Shown: piece by piece, positions 10,912 to 23,762 of the stretch
Position numbering within the stretch: position 1 is the first letter of the stretch
Layout of the letters: each line of letters opens with the position of its first letter
Origin: Neckera pumila
Taxonomy: Eukaryota > Streptophyta > Bryopsida > Hypnales > Neckeraceae
Reading direction: 5' to 3'
Assembly: GCA_963969595.1 (NCBI GenBank)
Contig: OZ018416.1
Coordinates: 13,532,065 to 13,596,064 of the forward strand
DNA length: 64,000 bases
Notes under the pieces: model-generated
Told to the model about the DNA's origin: nothing
What the model saw: the letters and a program-made list of their open reading frames with translations, nothing else
The model's database searches: none
Made by a program: the position numbers and the translations under genes

Positions 10912-13900
10912 ATGGGGTGTTTGGCACGGAGCGATGCCTCCCACGAAGAGGTCGAAGTGCACGCCAAGCCGCCGCCGCCGCAGCGCAGGGGCACGGATCT
11001 GATATGCACCGAGGAGCAATGGAAACAGCCACTCATGCAGAAGCTCCTCATCACATCCGAGCTGCAAGACTCCGGTGTGGGTCTTTTCCAATCGCCCGCT
11101 GCCAATGCCTTCGGCTTTGCTTTTCGGTACCACTCACGGCGTCCTTCCCCCCTCCTGTACCTTCTTTAATTTCATTTCCCCCCGCCATCACCCATATATG
11201 CTGCTGTCACGGATCAGAATCAATTCTATGATTTAGTACGTAGTCTACACAAGATTGAATGAGATTACCATCTACGGTAAGTGAAATGGCCCGGTCGCTG
11301 ATCGTTCCAAATTATTTGGTTGCTCTTTGACATCGCGGGTGCCATCGCCTCTATTGACGACGTCGATAATTGCAGAACCTACGATGCGGAGGCCGGATCG
11401 GAGCGCCAAGCAGGCGTGGAGGATCTCTATCGCATCAATCACGAGCAGCAGACATTCACTTTTGTGAGTGCAAATAATCTCATTTCTTTTTAGGAACTTA
11501 AATTTCTAGAATGCACTATTGTTAAGCAGGGCGTCAACAGTTATCCGAATATAATACTTCTATCTGAAACGCGTGGCTAGCTAGCTGGTTCTTGGAATAA
11601 ACGAGTGCAGCAATTCATATCTTCCTTTTCTGATTGTACAAATAAGGGTCATGACGGAGGGAGATATGGCATGCCCAGAAGTAACGGACGACCTTACTAT
11701 GGCATGGTAGCCGGCGTTCGGGCGGGTCCGCCAGTGCATGACGAGTGGAGCGACGGGGTGATGCACTAATTAATTTTTGAGGTGACTGGGTGACTGGGTG
11801 ACTGGGATGGGGCATGGGTTAATTGATGTTGGGGAACGTGCAGGGGCAAGCGATGCGACAGAAGCACTTGCAGTTCAACAAAGCGCAGATGAGCATCTGG
11901 GAGTGCTGTGAACTGCTCAACGAATGCGTGGACGACAGTGATCCCGACCTGGAGGAGCCGCAGATTCAGCACTTGTTGCAAACGGCGGAGGCCATTCGCC
12001 TGGACCACCCCGATGACGACTGGTTCCACCTCGTGGGACTCATTCACGGTTGATACACCTCCTCCTCGTCCCTCGTCCTCCTTCAATTCGCTGCTACTTC
12101 TGCAATCTATCTTTTAAATATCTAGGCATCATTAATTGATGCAAGGGTAGACGTTGTGAATGGGATGAAGTTATTAGAGATTTATTACCTAGCTAACGGC
12201 CGGGGGAATGCGAGGGCGGCTTAATTGCAACATGTAGTTCAAAGCTCGTTGGGCATGTGGAGCACATATTGTAGTGGCGTTGTTCAGTTGGGTCTTAACC
12301 CGTTGTGAAAGACTTTGACGCTGTATGACATTGGTGGCGACGGCAGATCTGGGCAAGGTGCTGCTGCACCCGCTGTTTGGAGCGGAGTCTCAATACGCAG
12401 TTGTTGGTAAAGATCACCTAACCTCTCCTTAACAAAAAGCACCTCAGCTCCCACCATGAATTATGAGTAAGCGAACAATCAGAATGAAAGTAGCATTGAA
12501 TCGATGTATGATGCAGCAAGTTGCTCGAAGAGTATCTCAGATACACTTATTTGAACGACCGTGTTGAGACCAGTGCGTTTGTCTTTGATCGACGCCAACG
12601 GCATGCACAAGTAAGTCTGGATGAATAATTCTTCGTGTTGGACGACGCAGGTGATACTTTCCCAGTTGGGTGCGCTTTTGATCCTGCCGTTGTGCACGCC
12701 GAGGTATGAATCTGACCTATGACTAAGTTAATTCATTCATAGCTCTTAATTACTCTGAAATGATTGCTTGAAGATTTAATTCTGTGATCCGAATTCAACA
12801 TCTAGTTAAGTTATTCTGAATTCGGAGTGCACGGAACATGAAATCAAAATCCTGTATGGCGGAAAAATTAAGGAACAGAGATCAAAGTCCTAGCCTCACA
12901 AGTAATCGATCCTGGAAGGATATGAATAGTAATACTACTGCTGGCTAGGGCCAGAGAGCAGAGTATTGATCCCTTGCGAACGAGCAGTGGAAAATTCATG
13001 ACTCAATCATATTTTGGGTCGGCATGGGTACGGTGGCAGTTGTTCCAGGAGAACCCAGACTCGCAAATCCCCGAATTCTCGACAAAGTTGGGCGTGTACA
13101 AAGAAAATTGCGGCCTGGACAACGTGGTAATGTCGTGGGGCCACGACGAGTACATGTACCAGGTGCCGTAGTAGCAGCATCTCTTCAGTTACGAGTGCAT
13201 TTGGTCTTTTTTCAGTGCATTCGATTGTTCATGGGTAATTCATGGGCAAAATAGCTAATTACCTTGGTTGCCACAATTAACTACTATTTCTAATACTTAT
13301 GAATCTATGTGGACTATGAATTAATTAATGCAGGTTATGAAGCACAACAATACCACACTCCCGCCGCAAGCGTTGTTTGTAATCCGCTACCACTCCTTTT
13401 ATGGTGAGATGTCGTGATCCCATCAAGGGTTCATTGTACGTATACCGTAGTCGTTAAGCAAGGTTGCCTAAGACTAGCTACTTATTGCTGAGACATAATT
13501 GTTGCTTTGCAGCGATGCATCAAGCGGGAGCGTACAAACACCTCATGGATGAATCGGACCATGAAAACTTTCGGTGGCTTAAAAAATTCAAGTAAATTAT
13601 ATCTCACACTAATCTCCACATCTCAGTTGATGAAGTAGAAGTCTGCAAGTGGTAGTTATGCCAGTGGATCCTTGAGTGACACTAAACCCGTGACTAAACT
13701 CAGTGACGATAATCACAATTGTGTGGTGATGCTTGGACTTTATTGTCGCAGCAAGTATGATCTGTACTCCAAAAGCAAGGTGCATGTGGATGTCGAGGCA
13801 GTGAAGCCTTACTATCAGTCTCTAATTCAAAAGGTAAGCTACAACTCAACTTCAATCCCCTCAGTGATTCATTCTCGCCTCTTTCGCAAGTTAACAATTT

Positions 13901-14625
13901 GGTTCATATATGCCTTCCAATGGCCCAGACTAGCTTCTCTGTCCAGTCTGCCCACATATGTCGACATTTTTAATTCTCCCGGTTAATTCTCATGTTAATA
14001 TATTCTTCGAATTGATCCACACATCTGGTCATATTCTTTATTTTCACCAATTTTAGTGTACCAAATCTGACTTCTCAAGAGCTGAAATTTAGAACTTTCA
14101 AGAGTTCAGATGGATCTTTTAGATGCCCATTTGAAACCCTAAATCTGAAATCATAGAGCTGAAATCTAAGATGGGGACAGACCTAGTTCCAGACAGGCGT
14201 CCTTCGATTCCCGAGGAATAGCTCCTGTTCTTCGTGCAGAGCAGCAGGCACTTGTGCATCTCTGTTGTGGATTAGCTGAATCATATACGGGTAATATTCG
14301 TTATAATGGCGTTTTCCAGAGCGCCAAATTGAGGTCATTTAAGTGTCCAGGATTCTGAAAATTAGAATTAGTGTAGATCTCTGGCTTTCCTTTTGGCAAC
14401 TGAAACTGCGCCAAATTCACTAAAATACGCCAATCGAGATCCGCCGTTGTAACTAATATGAGGCCTCTAGCAAAGTGCGGCAATCTCTCTGGAAACTTTT
14501 TTTCCAGAATTACGAGTGTGACCATGACAGCAGAAGTAAGTGTGTCACAAACCAGTTAACTTACAACGTCCTCTTTGTGTGTGGGTGCATATCTGCAGTA
14601 TTTTCCGAAGGTGCTTCGTTGGTGA
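10912..14625 (+). CDS. MIOX: Inositol oxygenase (myo-inositol oxygenase), ten exons
   Basis: A cytosolic non-haem di-iron enzyme that cleaves myo-inositol with O2 to D-glucuronate, feeding UDP-glucuronate and cell-wall sugars. Exons: 10912-11126, 11376-11463, 11844-12048, 12347-12406, 12651-12703, 13040-13162, 13334-13403, 13513-13591, 13752-13833, 14599-14625. All introns are GT-AG and the frame is continuous, giving 333 residues; plant MIOX proteins are usually somewhat over 300. By family knowledge the iron ligands correspond to His156, His169-Asp170 (in LIHDLGK), His242 (SWGHDEY), His268 (IRYHSFY) and Asp301 (KYDLYSK), and all are present. Other hallmarks are [23 protein letters not shown] and the closing YFPKVLRW. 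The start is the first ATG in frame, opening MGCLARSD. The N-terminal ~70 residues are variable in the family. The last exon encodes only eight residues after a 765-bp intron. Nothing suggests a defect. Confidence 0.96.
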
Positions 14626-15404
14626 GATAACTGGCTGCAGTTAGAAAATTTTAATCATGGTCTCAGCAAAGAAAAGAAATGCAGTTCATAGTTATCCGCT
14701 TCTTGAATAATGCTGAATGACGCAACAGCGTTCATAACCCATTGAATGGGTAATGTACAACAACATTCAGTAGACTCTTCTTCTAGAATACCACGACTGA
14801 GGAGTCCTTTCAAACTGAATGAATGATGCAGCAGATGCAGCAGCAGCAGCTAGACTAGGTATTATTTATCTTCGTCAGAATGAATAATGTTTAGACTCAT
14901 TGTTCTGAAAGCAGCAGTACACACGTTGTACTCTTTGATGAATAATTCCATTCAGAAATTCACAGCAAGCCGACATTTCAGATGAGCTAGAAAACTGAAA
15001 AGATTCAGACTGCGTGATTTTATTTCTCTGCGTCCGTGGTGATCAAGATTATCAGTTAGTCTATACCGGTTGATGATCGATGTGGTGGCTCGTCTATTCT
15101 AGCTCCAGAATTGGCCAGCTTATATCATCCAAAGGTTTAGTGTCTAACTTGAGAGTTCGGGATGCTGATTAATGTCTGCTAACTTAGTTTTGTGCTGAAT
15201 TGTAAGTACATACACAAAAGATGTCAGAGTGTAACTTTCACCCAACTATAGAAGAGAGGTGGAGAGATAATGGGAGATTGCTCAAGTCAATCGTATCTCC
15301 TAGTTCACCCTCCGAGCTATGTAATTATAGATACCTAGACTGTTGTATTTTTTATGTATCATAGAATATGTAGGGGACTCATTAGGAGTATTCAAGTGCA
15401 CTTA
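14626..15404. other. 3' flank of MIOX, no gene seen
   Basis: The sequence after the stop presumably includes the 3' untranslated region; an exact polyadenylation site cannot be fixed. A (GCA)n-like run occurs at about 14828-14850. No second gene was found before the MITE at 15405. Confidence 0.4.
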
Positions 15405-15513
15405 GGGCCTCTTCACACTATGGCCATTCAAGTCGAGAGGCCGTGGGACTCTACAATATGATTGGTGGAAACGACGGACTCTCGACTTGGACGGCCATAG
15501 TGTGAAGAGGCCC
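15405..15513. mobile_element. 109-bp Tourist-like MITE, copy 1
   Basis: The element starts GGGCCTCTTCACACTATGG and ends with its exact reverse complement. The arms extend about 40 bp and leave a short centre. It is flanked on both sides by TTA, the 3-bp target duplication typical of PIF/Harbinger elements. A second copy of exactly the same length lies at 28812-28920 in opposite orientation, judged from the centre. There is no coding capacity. It lies about 780 bp downstream of the MIOX stop. Confidence 0.92.
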
Positions 15514-16413
15514 TTACTAGTGGTGTAGCCTAATGTAAGTCCCACAGTGCTTTATCCCCTAAAGAACCAAGCGTCCAAATTTTGAACAATAGATGAACAC
15601 AAACACATCACAAGCACACTAGAATGCATTTTTTCATCCATCATTTTTTTGGAAGATTTTTGTGTTTGTTCTTAAACATTTGTACAATACTACAATATAG
15701 ATTCTCAAGATTTTGCTTTGTGAATTTTACACAATTCAAAGGGTTCAAATAGGTATGGCACTATGGCCTCAAAATAACTATTCAATTCAAAAAATGACTT
15801 GAATAAAAAAAATCTTCAAAAGTCACTATGATTGAAATTTAACGTTTTGAACTTAGAAGGATAAATTCTCAAAATAAAAATCACAAATATTCAAACTACA
15901 ATTGATTCTTAAAAAAAGATTGACTTCAAGTATTATTGAAAATATAGGTTTGTGTACTAGTTGATCTAGCTATATGGATATGATCCAAGAATCATCTTTT
16001 ACTAGTTACAACTATTGTTTGAGAGTTTCCATTAAATTATTATTCTAAGTTGTATTTTATAGGATAGTCGCAAAAAAGATTGACTAATTTCATACTAGGT
16101 AGCATTTTGGAAATATTAATGCTTTTGAGGTGTAGGACTATAAAATTAAGAAAGTATTATTTTAAAATATAAAAGTTTTGACAATATATGTACATTTAAG
16201 AAGAAGGTACACTACACCGTGGAGGAAAAATATAGAAAAATTCTCTAAGTAGGAGAATTTGGAAAAGTGTATAATCTCAAGAAACAAGTACTTCCTTAAA
16301 AATAGGAAAAACAATTTACAAAGAAATTTAAAATTGACAAATTGCTCATTTATAAGGACTTGATGTTGATGACATTTCACCAAAAGAATGGTCTTAAAAC
16401 CATCATCAATAGG
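15514..16413. other. AT-rich spacer
   Basis: No coding-like frame was seen. The part from about 16190 resembles the interior of the GGTGATTGCAAGAA-ended repeat family (compare 53500-53740) and may be an older fragment of it. Confidence 0.4.
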
Positions 16414-17505
16414 GTGATTGCAAGAAACACATGTTAGTACTATTTATGTCACTTCTTTTGTGCCAAAGTATTTTTCAAGCACCAACTTGGGGAAAAATGG
16501 TCCAATGTAGCTAAATTTTTTGATAAATGTGGATATGATCATTTTAAACTTATATCTAAATTTAAAAAATTTCTTTAATTAATTTGGTAGAAAATATTGA
16601 TTTTTGAAAATATGTCACATTTGTAGTTTTAGAGGTTGGGAGTACTAAGTATTGAATACCTTTCTTTAAAGAACTTAGAGATAAAATTTAGAAGAAATGT
16701 TCATTTAGTAGAATTGTAGCTATTGTAAAAGATAAATCTAACAAAAATTAGTTGTATGTTGTATAGACATCTTCAAAGTGAGCTTTTTTCTATATGCATT
16801 TCTAAACATAAAAAAATAATATTTAATGGTTTGTTTGGTGAATGATAATTTCTATAGAGTTACAAATGGCTATTTTTTATTTTGTTCTTCATAGTAATAA
16901 AAGTTTAATTTAAAAAACTAAAACACTAAACTACCTATTTTTTGAAATTTTGCATTTTTTAAAATCTCTTATATAAATTACTATTTTAAATTTGAACTTT
17001 CTAGGGTACAATTTTCTTAAAGGTCTAAATTTTTTTTTTTTAAAGGATTTATTCATTTTAAAATACTCAAGAAAAAATCATGAGTATTGGACAAAATGCA
17101 ACAATAGGTACATGTGTTCCTTGCCATCATCCGTATTTAGAAGTGCACAGTCATATAAAGAAAGATAGGGAGGTTAGTAGGGAGCCTATTTGTACAAATG
17201 AAGAAGACATAAAATAATGTTTTTCTTAATTGTATTTATTTGGTAGAAATATGGATTGCCCACCTACAAAGGAAGTAGGCCATAGAAATTGAAGCTCTAG
17301 ATCATTAATTTTTGGTACTCTAAAACACAAAAAAACCTTAAACTCAAAATGTGACAAATTTAAAATTAAAAAAAAGAAAGGAATACCATTACAATAGAAA
17401 CATCCATCTCAAGTTCATTGTATTCATGCTTCAAAAGTTATAATGCATGACATATTTGTCATACTCCATGTGACAGAAAAAAGACAAATTTTTCTTGCAA
17501 TCACC
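16414..17505 (-). mobile_element. Dispersed repeat with GGTGATTGCAAG ends, copy 1
   Basis: GGGTGATTGCAAGAA stands at 16414 and its reverse complement CTTGCAATCACC ends at 17505, so the stretch is bounded by inverted ends about 1.1 kb apart. Read from 17505 leftwards, the interior resembles other copies at 32588, 51742 and 53357-54242. Shared phrases include TAACTTTTGAAGCATGAAT and an AATTTGTCACATTTTGAG-like block. No long frame is present. The class is unknown; inverted ends suggest a DNA element. Confidence 0.5.
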
Positions 17506-19379
17506 TTTCTCCAATGCTATAATCAAAAATTGTAGTGAGCATTGACATCAAAACTAGCAATAATTCCTTCAAATCAAACAACAATTCATTTTTAGCATTT
17601 TCTTTGATTAAATCTAGTTCTTGTTGGGCAACGATATTGGACAACTTTCTTCTTAGTAAAAATAATTTGTTACAAGTGACTTGGAATAATTTTAGTGTAT
17701 CAATGAAAAGGAATACCTAAGACATTTTAGGATGAAAGTATATGGCAATGTATAAATTTTTTGGTGAAAAATAAAGCTTCTTGTATAAAATTTATGTGTC
17801 TATTATTGAAAAACTTCTTCAAAATTTATGTACAAAAACCAGTTTTTTTTCCTGGCAACATGGTGCCAAACTCTACTACCGTGGCAGAGCCACAGTGGTT
17901 TGAATTTGGAGGGGCCATCCTCCATTCCCTGCATGGAGCATTGCTACAATGCAGAAAACACACACTTGTACAAATGCTAATTGTCATTGGTATATACCTT
18001 AGAACCTTTTAAAAATAGTGGTACTTTATAGTCCAAAGTAGTGGGTTTAGAGTACAATTCTCTAAAAAGTAACTATAAGTAAAATAAATATTATTATATA
18101 AGAATATTGAGGCTAAGGTGACCCTTAGTCTTGACATCACATCTCTTGAATTTTTTGCTTTTTATTCCAACTATGCTCTTGCATTATTCCTTAAAATATA
18201 GGAATTGATCTTGTCTTGAAGAATACTCATTTCTTTTAGTATTTATGGTGTTCATAATAATTTGTTGAGATTACATTCAAATTCTATTTTGTAGGGGGGA
18301 TTTTCTCTTGGACTTCCTATCGTAGCATATGGACAAAGTAATAGATTTTTTTGATAATTGATATGTATATTTTTATTAAAGTCTTTTATACCTTAGCTTT
18401 AGAAAAACAATATTTAGACTATTTTTCCAAAAATACTATGTGTTCAAAATTGTGGAGGTATTGAAAAAATTATATTTTAGTTTTTGATTGAATATAGATT
18501 ATCCAATTGTAAATTGGTTTTCAACTTTGTGAAATTCTTTCTTGTAACTCTATAAGCAAACAATGATGTTACGAGCCCATCGGGATAACTTTTTGCTTCG
18601 GGCTCCAAATCCAAAGTGTAAGACTATTTTTTTTAATTTACACTTTCCACAAATTACCATGGACTATTTAATTTTCTAATTCCAATAAGTAACAAGGAAG
18701 TTATGGCCTTGTAAAGATCCATATTCCTTGAGAGTGTAGTTTTGTAGAACTTTCCCCTTCTTTAGATGCCCATAACTTTCAGCTCACAATTGACCACTTA
18801 AAGGCCCTTAGAATTCTAGACATTTGATCTCAATAGCTTTTCATTGATATGCGGCATACCCTATTTGTTCTAAGGGATCATTCCAAAAACCCTACTTCCA
18901 TGTCCCACACCTTGGGGGAGTTGAAGCACTTCCAAGACACTTCCAACTTTGAGGAGCCATAACTTTTGACTCTCAATTTGGATCCTCACATTATTTAGAC
19001 CTATAGATGCATCTTCTTACTAGTTTTTAAAATATATGTAGTATGCTATCCAATCCTTCTCAACCAGAGTGCTATTACACTATATTTGCTCGGAACTCCC
19101 AAACTCTCTCAACTCATTTCTTACAAGAATTGGGGTGTCACCTCCAATGTCCCCCCTTGCTCACCAAGGTGACACAAGAATGCCTCAAAATGAAGGTTGT
19201 GACATTACTGTACAATTTCAAATGATCATAATTTTTAAGCATGTTGCAAGCAAGGTTGCAAGTTTGCCTTGAAAAATGAATCCAAAGAAGAACCACTATT
19301 TTAGACATTTTTTAATATAATTGTGACCTTGTAAAGTTGCCTTCTTTTCCATAGGGACATTTTCCATAGGAACATATAG
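17506..19379. other. AT-rich repeat-derived spacer
   Basis: No gene was seen. The short frame at 17761-18012 lacks any recognised motif. Around 18590-19380 the sequence repeats the style of the TTAA-bounded elements further right, with phrases like CCATAACTTTTGACTC. Confidence 0.4.
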
Positions 19380-19516
19380 TAGAAATTTCTGAAACCCTAC
19401 CGTTACATGTATCCAAAAATCTTTTTCTAAAATTTGGTACTTGTACTGGAAAAGGTAGTTTGTGAGCATTTATGGTAAAATCATAGTCAAGAAACTTTAG
19501 GGGTTAAAAAATATTC
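19380..19516 (+). mobile_element. Right end of a TTAA-type element
   Basis: The stretch ending at about 19506 with ACTTTAGGGG and then TTAA closely parallels the right end of the element at 57643-58507. Shared phrases include TTTGGTACTTGT, GAGCATTTATGGTAAAA and ATAGTCAAGAAACTTTAG. The matching left end is not clear, so only this part is claimed. Confidence 0.5.
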
Positions 19517-20134
19517 ATGACTAAAGTTAGATTATTTGATTTGTTTATTTGTTATGGTGAAGTTTCCTAGATTGTTCATCCTACAATCGTATTCTTTCTA
19601 TTGTTAAAAACCTTGTGGGAGGAAAGGTTGTTTTGTGGTGTTCTGACTCACGGTGTGAAAGTTATTGAATTTTGAAGTTTTTATAAATTATAAATTATAC
19701 TACGTATATAATTACTTTTACTTTTACTTTTGACAATGACATAGGGCACATGAGTGAGTCTCTACAACAACACACAACACACAAAAGTCATGGATACTTG
19801 AGTTTCTGTCTAAGTGTCAAAAGAGACATTGTCAAGGCCCAAGCTATAGGCCCAAGTCTACAACTAAAGGTCAAACTAGATTCCATCCCGCTCTAAGCCT
19901 TTTTATAGACATCATCAACCTTTGTAACATCAAGCTTAATATAATTTTCTCCTCTTTGTTTCTCACATGACATGTACTAGAACCTGTCTTTTGAGTGGAT
20001 AGTCCCTTTGAAGATGGGTGTTCTCAATTAGTTAAATTTTGAGTTAAATGTTTTTTAAAATTGAATTTGAGACCCCCTCCCTCGGTTCATATTTTTTAGG
20101 GGCTCTTGTGTTGGCAATCAATATGGGATATTGC

Positions 20135-20320
20135 CACCATATATTTCAGTATCCATATTTCATATGGTATTTCATATTTGTATCTTATCCGTATTTTATT
20201 ATACTTGTATTTTATACTTTGTATTTATATTCATACCTTACTATGTATGTATATTGTACTTTGTATTCATAGTCATATCCATACCCGACCATATTCATAT
20301 CTATATGTATTTCTTGTTTT
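20135..20320. repeat. Low-complexity TATTCATAT-like repeat
   Basis: A degenerate short repeat around TATATTCATAT and TTGTATTTTAT runs through this stretch. It creates several overlapping tyrosine/isoleucine-rich open frames that are not genes. Confidence 0.7.
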
Positions 20321-21279
20321 TCAAGATCAACAATATTAGAGAGGAGGAGGGAAAATTATTTCATGATCAACGGATCTTGTTTTTTTGGAGAAGGAGGAGG
20401 TAGGAAATTGCAACTTAGAGGAGATGTATCTTTTGAATAGTAGATGGTCATGGAGACAGTTGCCATTACAAATTCTTGGTGATGCAACTCAAATGAATAA
20501 TGCATTGAGAGAAAAAACAACTAGCAATGAGGGGATAGCCCACTAGCCACTTCTGGTCAAAATCTCCGCATATATTTTTCCACCTAGAAATTTTATTTGT
20601 TTGTATTTTTTAGTTTTCCTTACCTTTTTTTGCTCATAGTAGAAAATGGTGCTTCTTGGATGATTTTTGCCTAAAAAATTTAGGTTGATACCAAGCATGA
20701 GTAGGGACCATCCAACTCTTTCTACATACTAAAATAATGAGCCCATCTAAGTGGCCCATCTAAGCATGCCATTTTGTCCTCTTAGAACATCTACAATGCA
20801 CTCTCGACAAACAATCTCCGTATCGGCAATTGGAGGACTATTCCATGAGGCCCGTATATAGTAGAGGGCTCGAAAAGAGTTTGGGCATTAAGATTCGCAC
20901 CTACTTTAATCTATGACATAGTGCAGAACATGTGATAAATGTAATTAATTGTTTATAAAGACAAGAAGAAGTTCCAAGTGCATGCTTTTTGAGTGTTGTG
21001 GAGTTGGGAAGGATTATCCCGTAGAAAAAAGGAAAATATTCTACATTAAATAAAGACTTTTCATGCAAACAAGGAAATGCCAAATTTATTAGCACACGTA
21101 ATGCTTGAGAAAGTATGACAATAATGACTATTACTACAACATGACAATTCACAAGCCCTTCATATTTTGCTAATTTGCCAAGTTTGGGAAGGATATTGAT
21201 TGGCCTAGGAATAAAGAGATAGTTATGCTAGTTACATTGGAGAGTGTTTTTTTGGAGATGCCCATTTATTATCCCAATT

Positions 21280-21345
21280 ATTGTCTTGAAAGTCGATTGC
21301 ATTGCAAATGTTTTTAGGGCATTTGCAATGCCCCCTACAACAACA
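21280..21345. repeat. Short hairpin GCATTGCAAATG / CATTTGCAATGC
   Basis: Two facing 12-bp arms separated by about nine bases occur near 21298-21332, within sequence containing CCAATGCA-like phrases. This may be the remnant of a MITE end. The overlapping frames at 21228-21521 on both strands are not supported as genes. Confidence 0.35.
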
Positions 21346-21850
21346 ATGGTATCAGCACTATGCAGAGTGATTTGTAGTTTGTCATTAATAATGCACTCCA
21401 ATACAACCATTATAGGGGGCTCCACTTCTACGGCCTTGGTATGTGATCCCTTGGGATCAAGAAATTGTAAATGTGAAGGACGTGCAAATTGACTCCCGGT
21501 AGAAATAATCATTATTGTCAACCTTTTTTCCCATTGTTATAAATGCCAATCAATTCAACCTTCCCTTGTTGCAATGAAAATTCTTTTCTTAATGTAGATT
21601 TTTTTTCCTCTTTATAATGTAGAAGATCCACTTGATGATTGACTTTGACAAAAATTGAAGTAAAATTTTATAAAGCAATCATGCATTGGACAAGGTTGCT
21701 ATTCTGTGAACGTACATGTGAGCATGAGCTTGACATGTGAGCTTAGGGATACTATAATTTTCTTAGAGATTCAATCTAAAAAATTTGGTCAAAATTTATA
21801 AATTTAAGGACTTATTACTGTGGAACTATTACCATGGTCCTCTGAACAAA

Positions 21851-22207
21851 GTTGATGTGCTACTTATTGGACTTCATTAGATTTTAAGAAAAAAAATTTG
21901 GTGATTAATTAGGATTCATTTGAAATTGATTGAGATTGTTCCATTGAGAATTTGATTTTTATAATCACTCTCCCCTTGTTGCTAAGCATTGAAAAGAGAC
22001 CCCTAGTCATAGGGGGAATTTTTTTTTTTTTTTTTTTTTTTCCATGTGGCTAGGGGGCTCCTCTTAGTGTTGAGAGGCATCTAACAACAAGAGGGGAGTG
22101 ATCATAATCTCAATGAAACAACCTCAATCAATTTCAAACGAATATTAATTAAGAACTAATTTTTTTCTTTCTTAAAATCTAATAAAGTCCAATAAGCAGC
22201 ACATCAA
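21851..22207. repeat. 357-bp palindromic unit with a poly-T centre
   Basis: GTTGATGTGCTACTTATTGG at the left returns in reverse complement as CCAATAAGCAGCACATCAA at the right. Intervening blocks such as AAATTGATTGAGATTGTTCCAT also return inverted. A run of about two dozen T residues stands at the centre (about 22018-22042). There is no coding capacity. Confidence 0.75.
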
Positions 22208-22862
22208 AATGGCAGTGCTTAATCTTCCTCTTGGTGCCAAGAAGTCCCAAGCAATAAGAAGGAAGTGATTAACCAAACAACTATTTGATCAAAGATAGAA
22301 GAGTCAAACCCCCTAGAAGGTCCCACAAGAGGACAATGATTAACTAATCAACAATTTGGTATAACTAAGCTCATTCTTTACAAAAATTATCTCTATCAAT
22401 CAAATATTTTCTTCCAAAAGCTTAATAAGTCCGATTACCTACACATCAAGACAGAAGTGTAGGTATCTCTCACTAGCCCCGAAAGGACCTATACTACTAC
22501 AAGATAGTGATCAACAAAAATAAAATTTGTTGTGGCTAAACTCTTTGTACATATAATCAATGCCTATTGATAGTTTCTTTTTAGAATCTAAACAAGTCCA
22601 TTGACTTGGAAATCAAGAAGAAAATGGTTGTACCTTCTCATGGATCCTAAGAAGATCCATGATGCTAAAAGACAATGATTAATCAAAATGAAATTCTTTG
22701 TAACAAAGATAATTAGATATAAAAATATTTCTCATCAATAATTTTTTTTCTAAAATCTAAACAAGTCCAACAACAATCCATTGAGAGAAAATTATTGGCA
22801 CCTCTCCATTAGCCCAAGAAGACCCACACTAATATAGGACAATGATTAATTAATATTCTATA
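22060..22862. repeat. Decayed ~170-bp tandem array, about five units
   Basis: Each unit contains TCTAAACAAGTCC-like, AGCCC.AGAAG.CCCAC-like and GGACAATGATTAA-like phrases. The last phrase recurs at about 22332, 22505, 22668 and 22838, so units are 163-173 bp. Divergence between units is high. The first unit is also the right arm of the palindrome just to the left, so the array seems to have grown from one palindrome arm. Confidence 0.65.
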
Positions 22863-23762
22863 CAACACTCGAAATAAGAATTTTCATCTAAATTCTATAC
22901 AATCATGATAATAGGTCTACAAATATTAGATTAATAGTAATAGGTACTAAAATTTATTAAAAATAATAAATTTTGACCAATTTTTTTGATAGAATTTTTT
23001 TTTTTTTTAAATATTAAATTTTAAAGTGCCTCTTCAAATTTTTGAGCTCAACATTCAAATAATCTCCAATTAGCACTTATAGGCTCATGCTCACACGCTT
23101 ACAGAATAACACCTCTAATGCATCAGAGAACCCCCACTAAAAAAAGGACCCGTCAATGTAGATTCAACCGCAGGACACTGAATTCAACCTATGAAGTGGG
23201 CTGAGAAGGATAATTCCAGGGTTCACAGGGATAAAAATAAATAAAAGCCCCCATGCATAGGGGATATTCTACTCTTCCCCCATCTAATTTGGGGTCTCTG
23301 ATTCCAAATATGAATTCAGAAATTTGAAAAAAATAAATTGTGAAGAATAAAAAACTCCAGCGTTTTCTCCGGGGGTTAAAAATCCTGCGTTTTCACCTTC
23401 GTGGGACGGATTTTTCGCCCCCCTATTCAACCCTGCATTTGCGGATACAGCCGAGAGTCCACTGCAGAAGTGCTATATCGCCATCAATGGCCCTGCGCCT
23501 TCTGGCAGTACTAAAAGTGACGGGTCGAGGGTTCAGTTCTCTGACCGTTCTCGTCCTCGTCGTCTTCGTCTTCGGTGACGCAGCTCTCGGGTCGCGGAGA
23601 CACGAGCGTCGGTCGCAGCAGCACCAGCAGCAGTCCACATTGCTGCGCTTGGTGGTGCCCAATTCCTTTGACGCCTAACGAAACTGGGCTGAGCTTAGAT
23701 CCCCCGGTGCTGCTGCTCTCGTTGCTCAATTCCCGTCTCCTCTCGTCTCCGCTCTCGTCGTC
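22863..23762. other. Upstream region of the Mpv17/PMP22 gene
   Basis: The sequence is AT-rich to about 23330, then GC-rich. The open frame at 23340-23678 is in frame with the gene but closes with a stop 84 bp before its ATG, and I see no motif in it. The GC-rich part is the likely promoter and 5' leader. Confidence 0.45.

Noticed and set aside
10680..11231. Alternative frames over MIOX exon 1 on both strands
   Set aside because: They are shadows of a GC-rich exon; the MIOX frame alone continues through nine further exons with all iron ligands.
20048..20403. Tyrosine/isoleucine-rich frames resembling membrane segments
   Set aside because: They derive from a low-complexity TATTCATAT-like repeat and overlap one another in different phases.
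20780..21240. Possible MITE ends (ACATCTACAATGCACTCTC and GGAGAGTG)
   Set aside because: The inverted match is short and does not extend inward, and no flanking duplication was found.
21228..21521. Complementary open frames on both strands
   Set aside because: They surround a short hairpin and have no recognisable motif or splice continuation.
22060..22862. Regularly spaced repeats that could suggest a CRISPR array
   Set aside because: Units are contiguous diverged ~170-bp repeats without short identical repeats and unique spacers, in a plant nuclear context.
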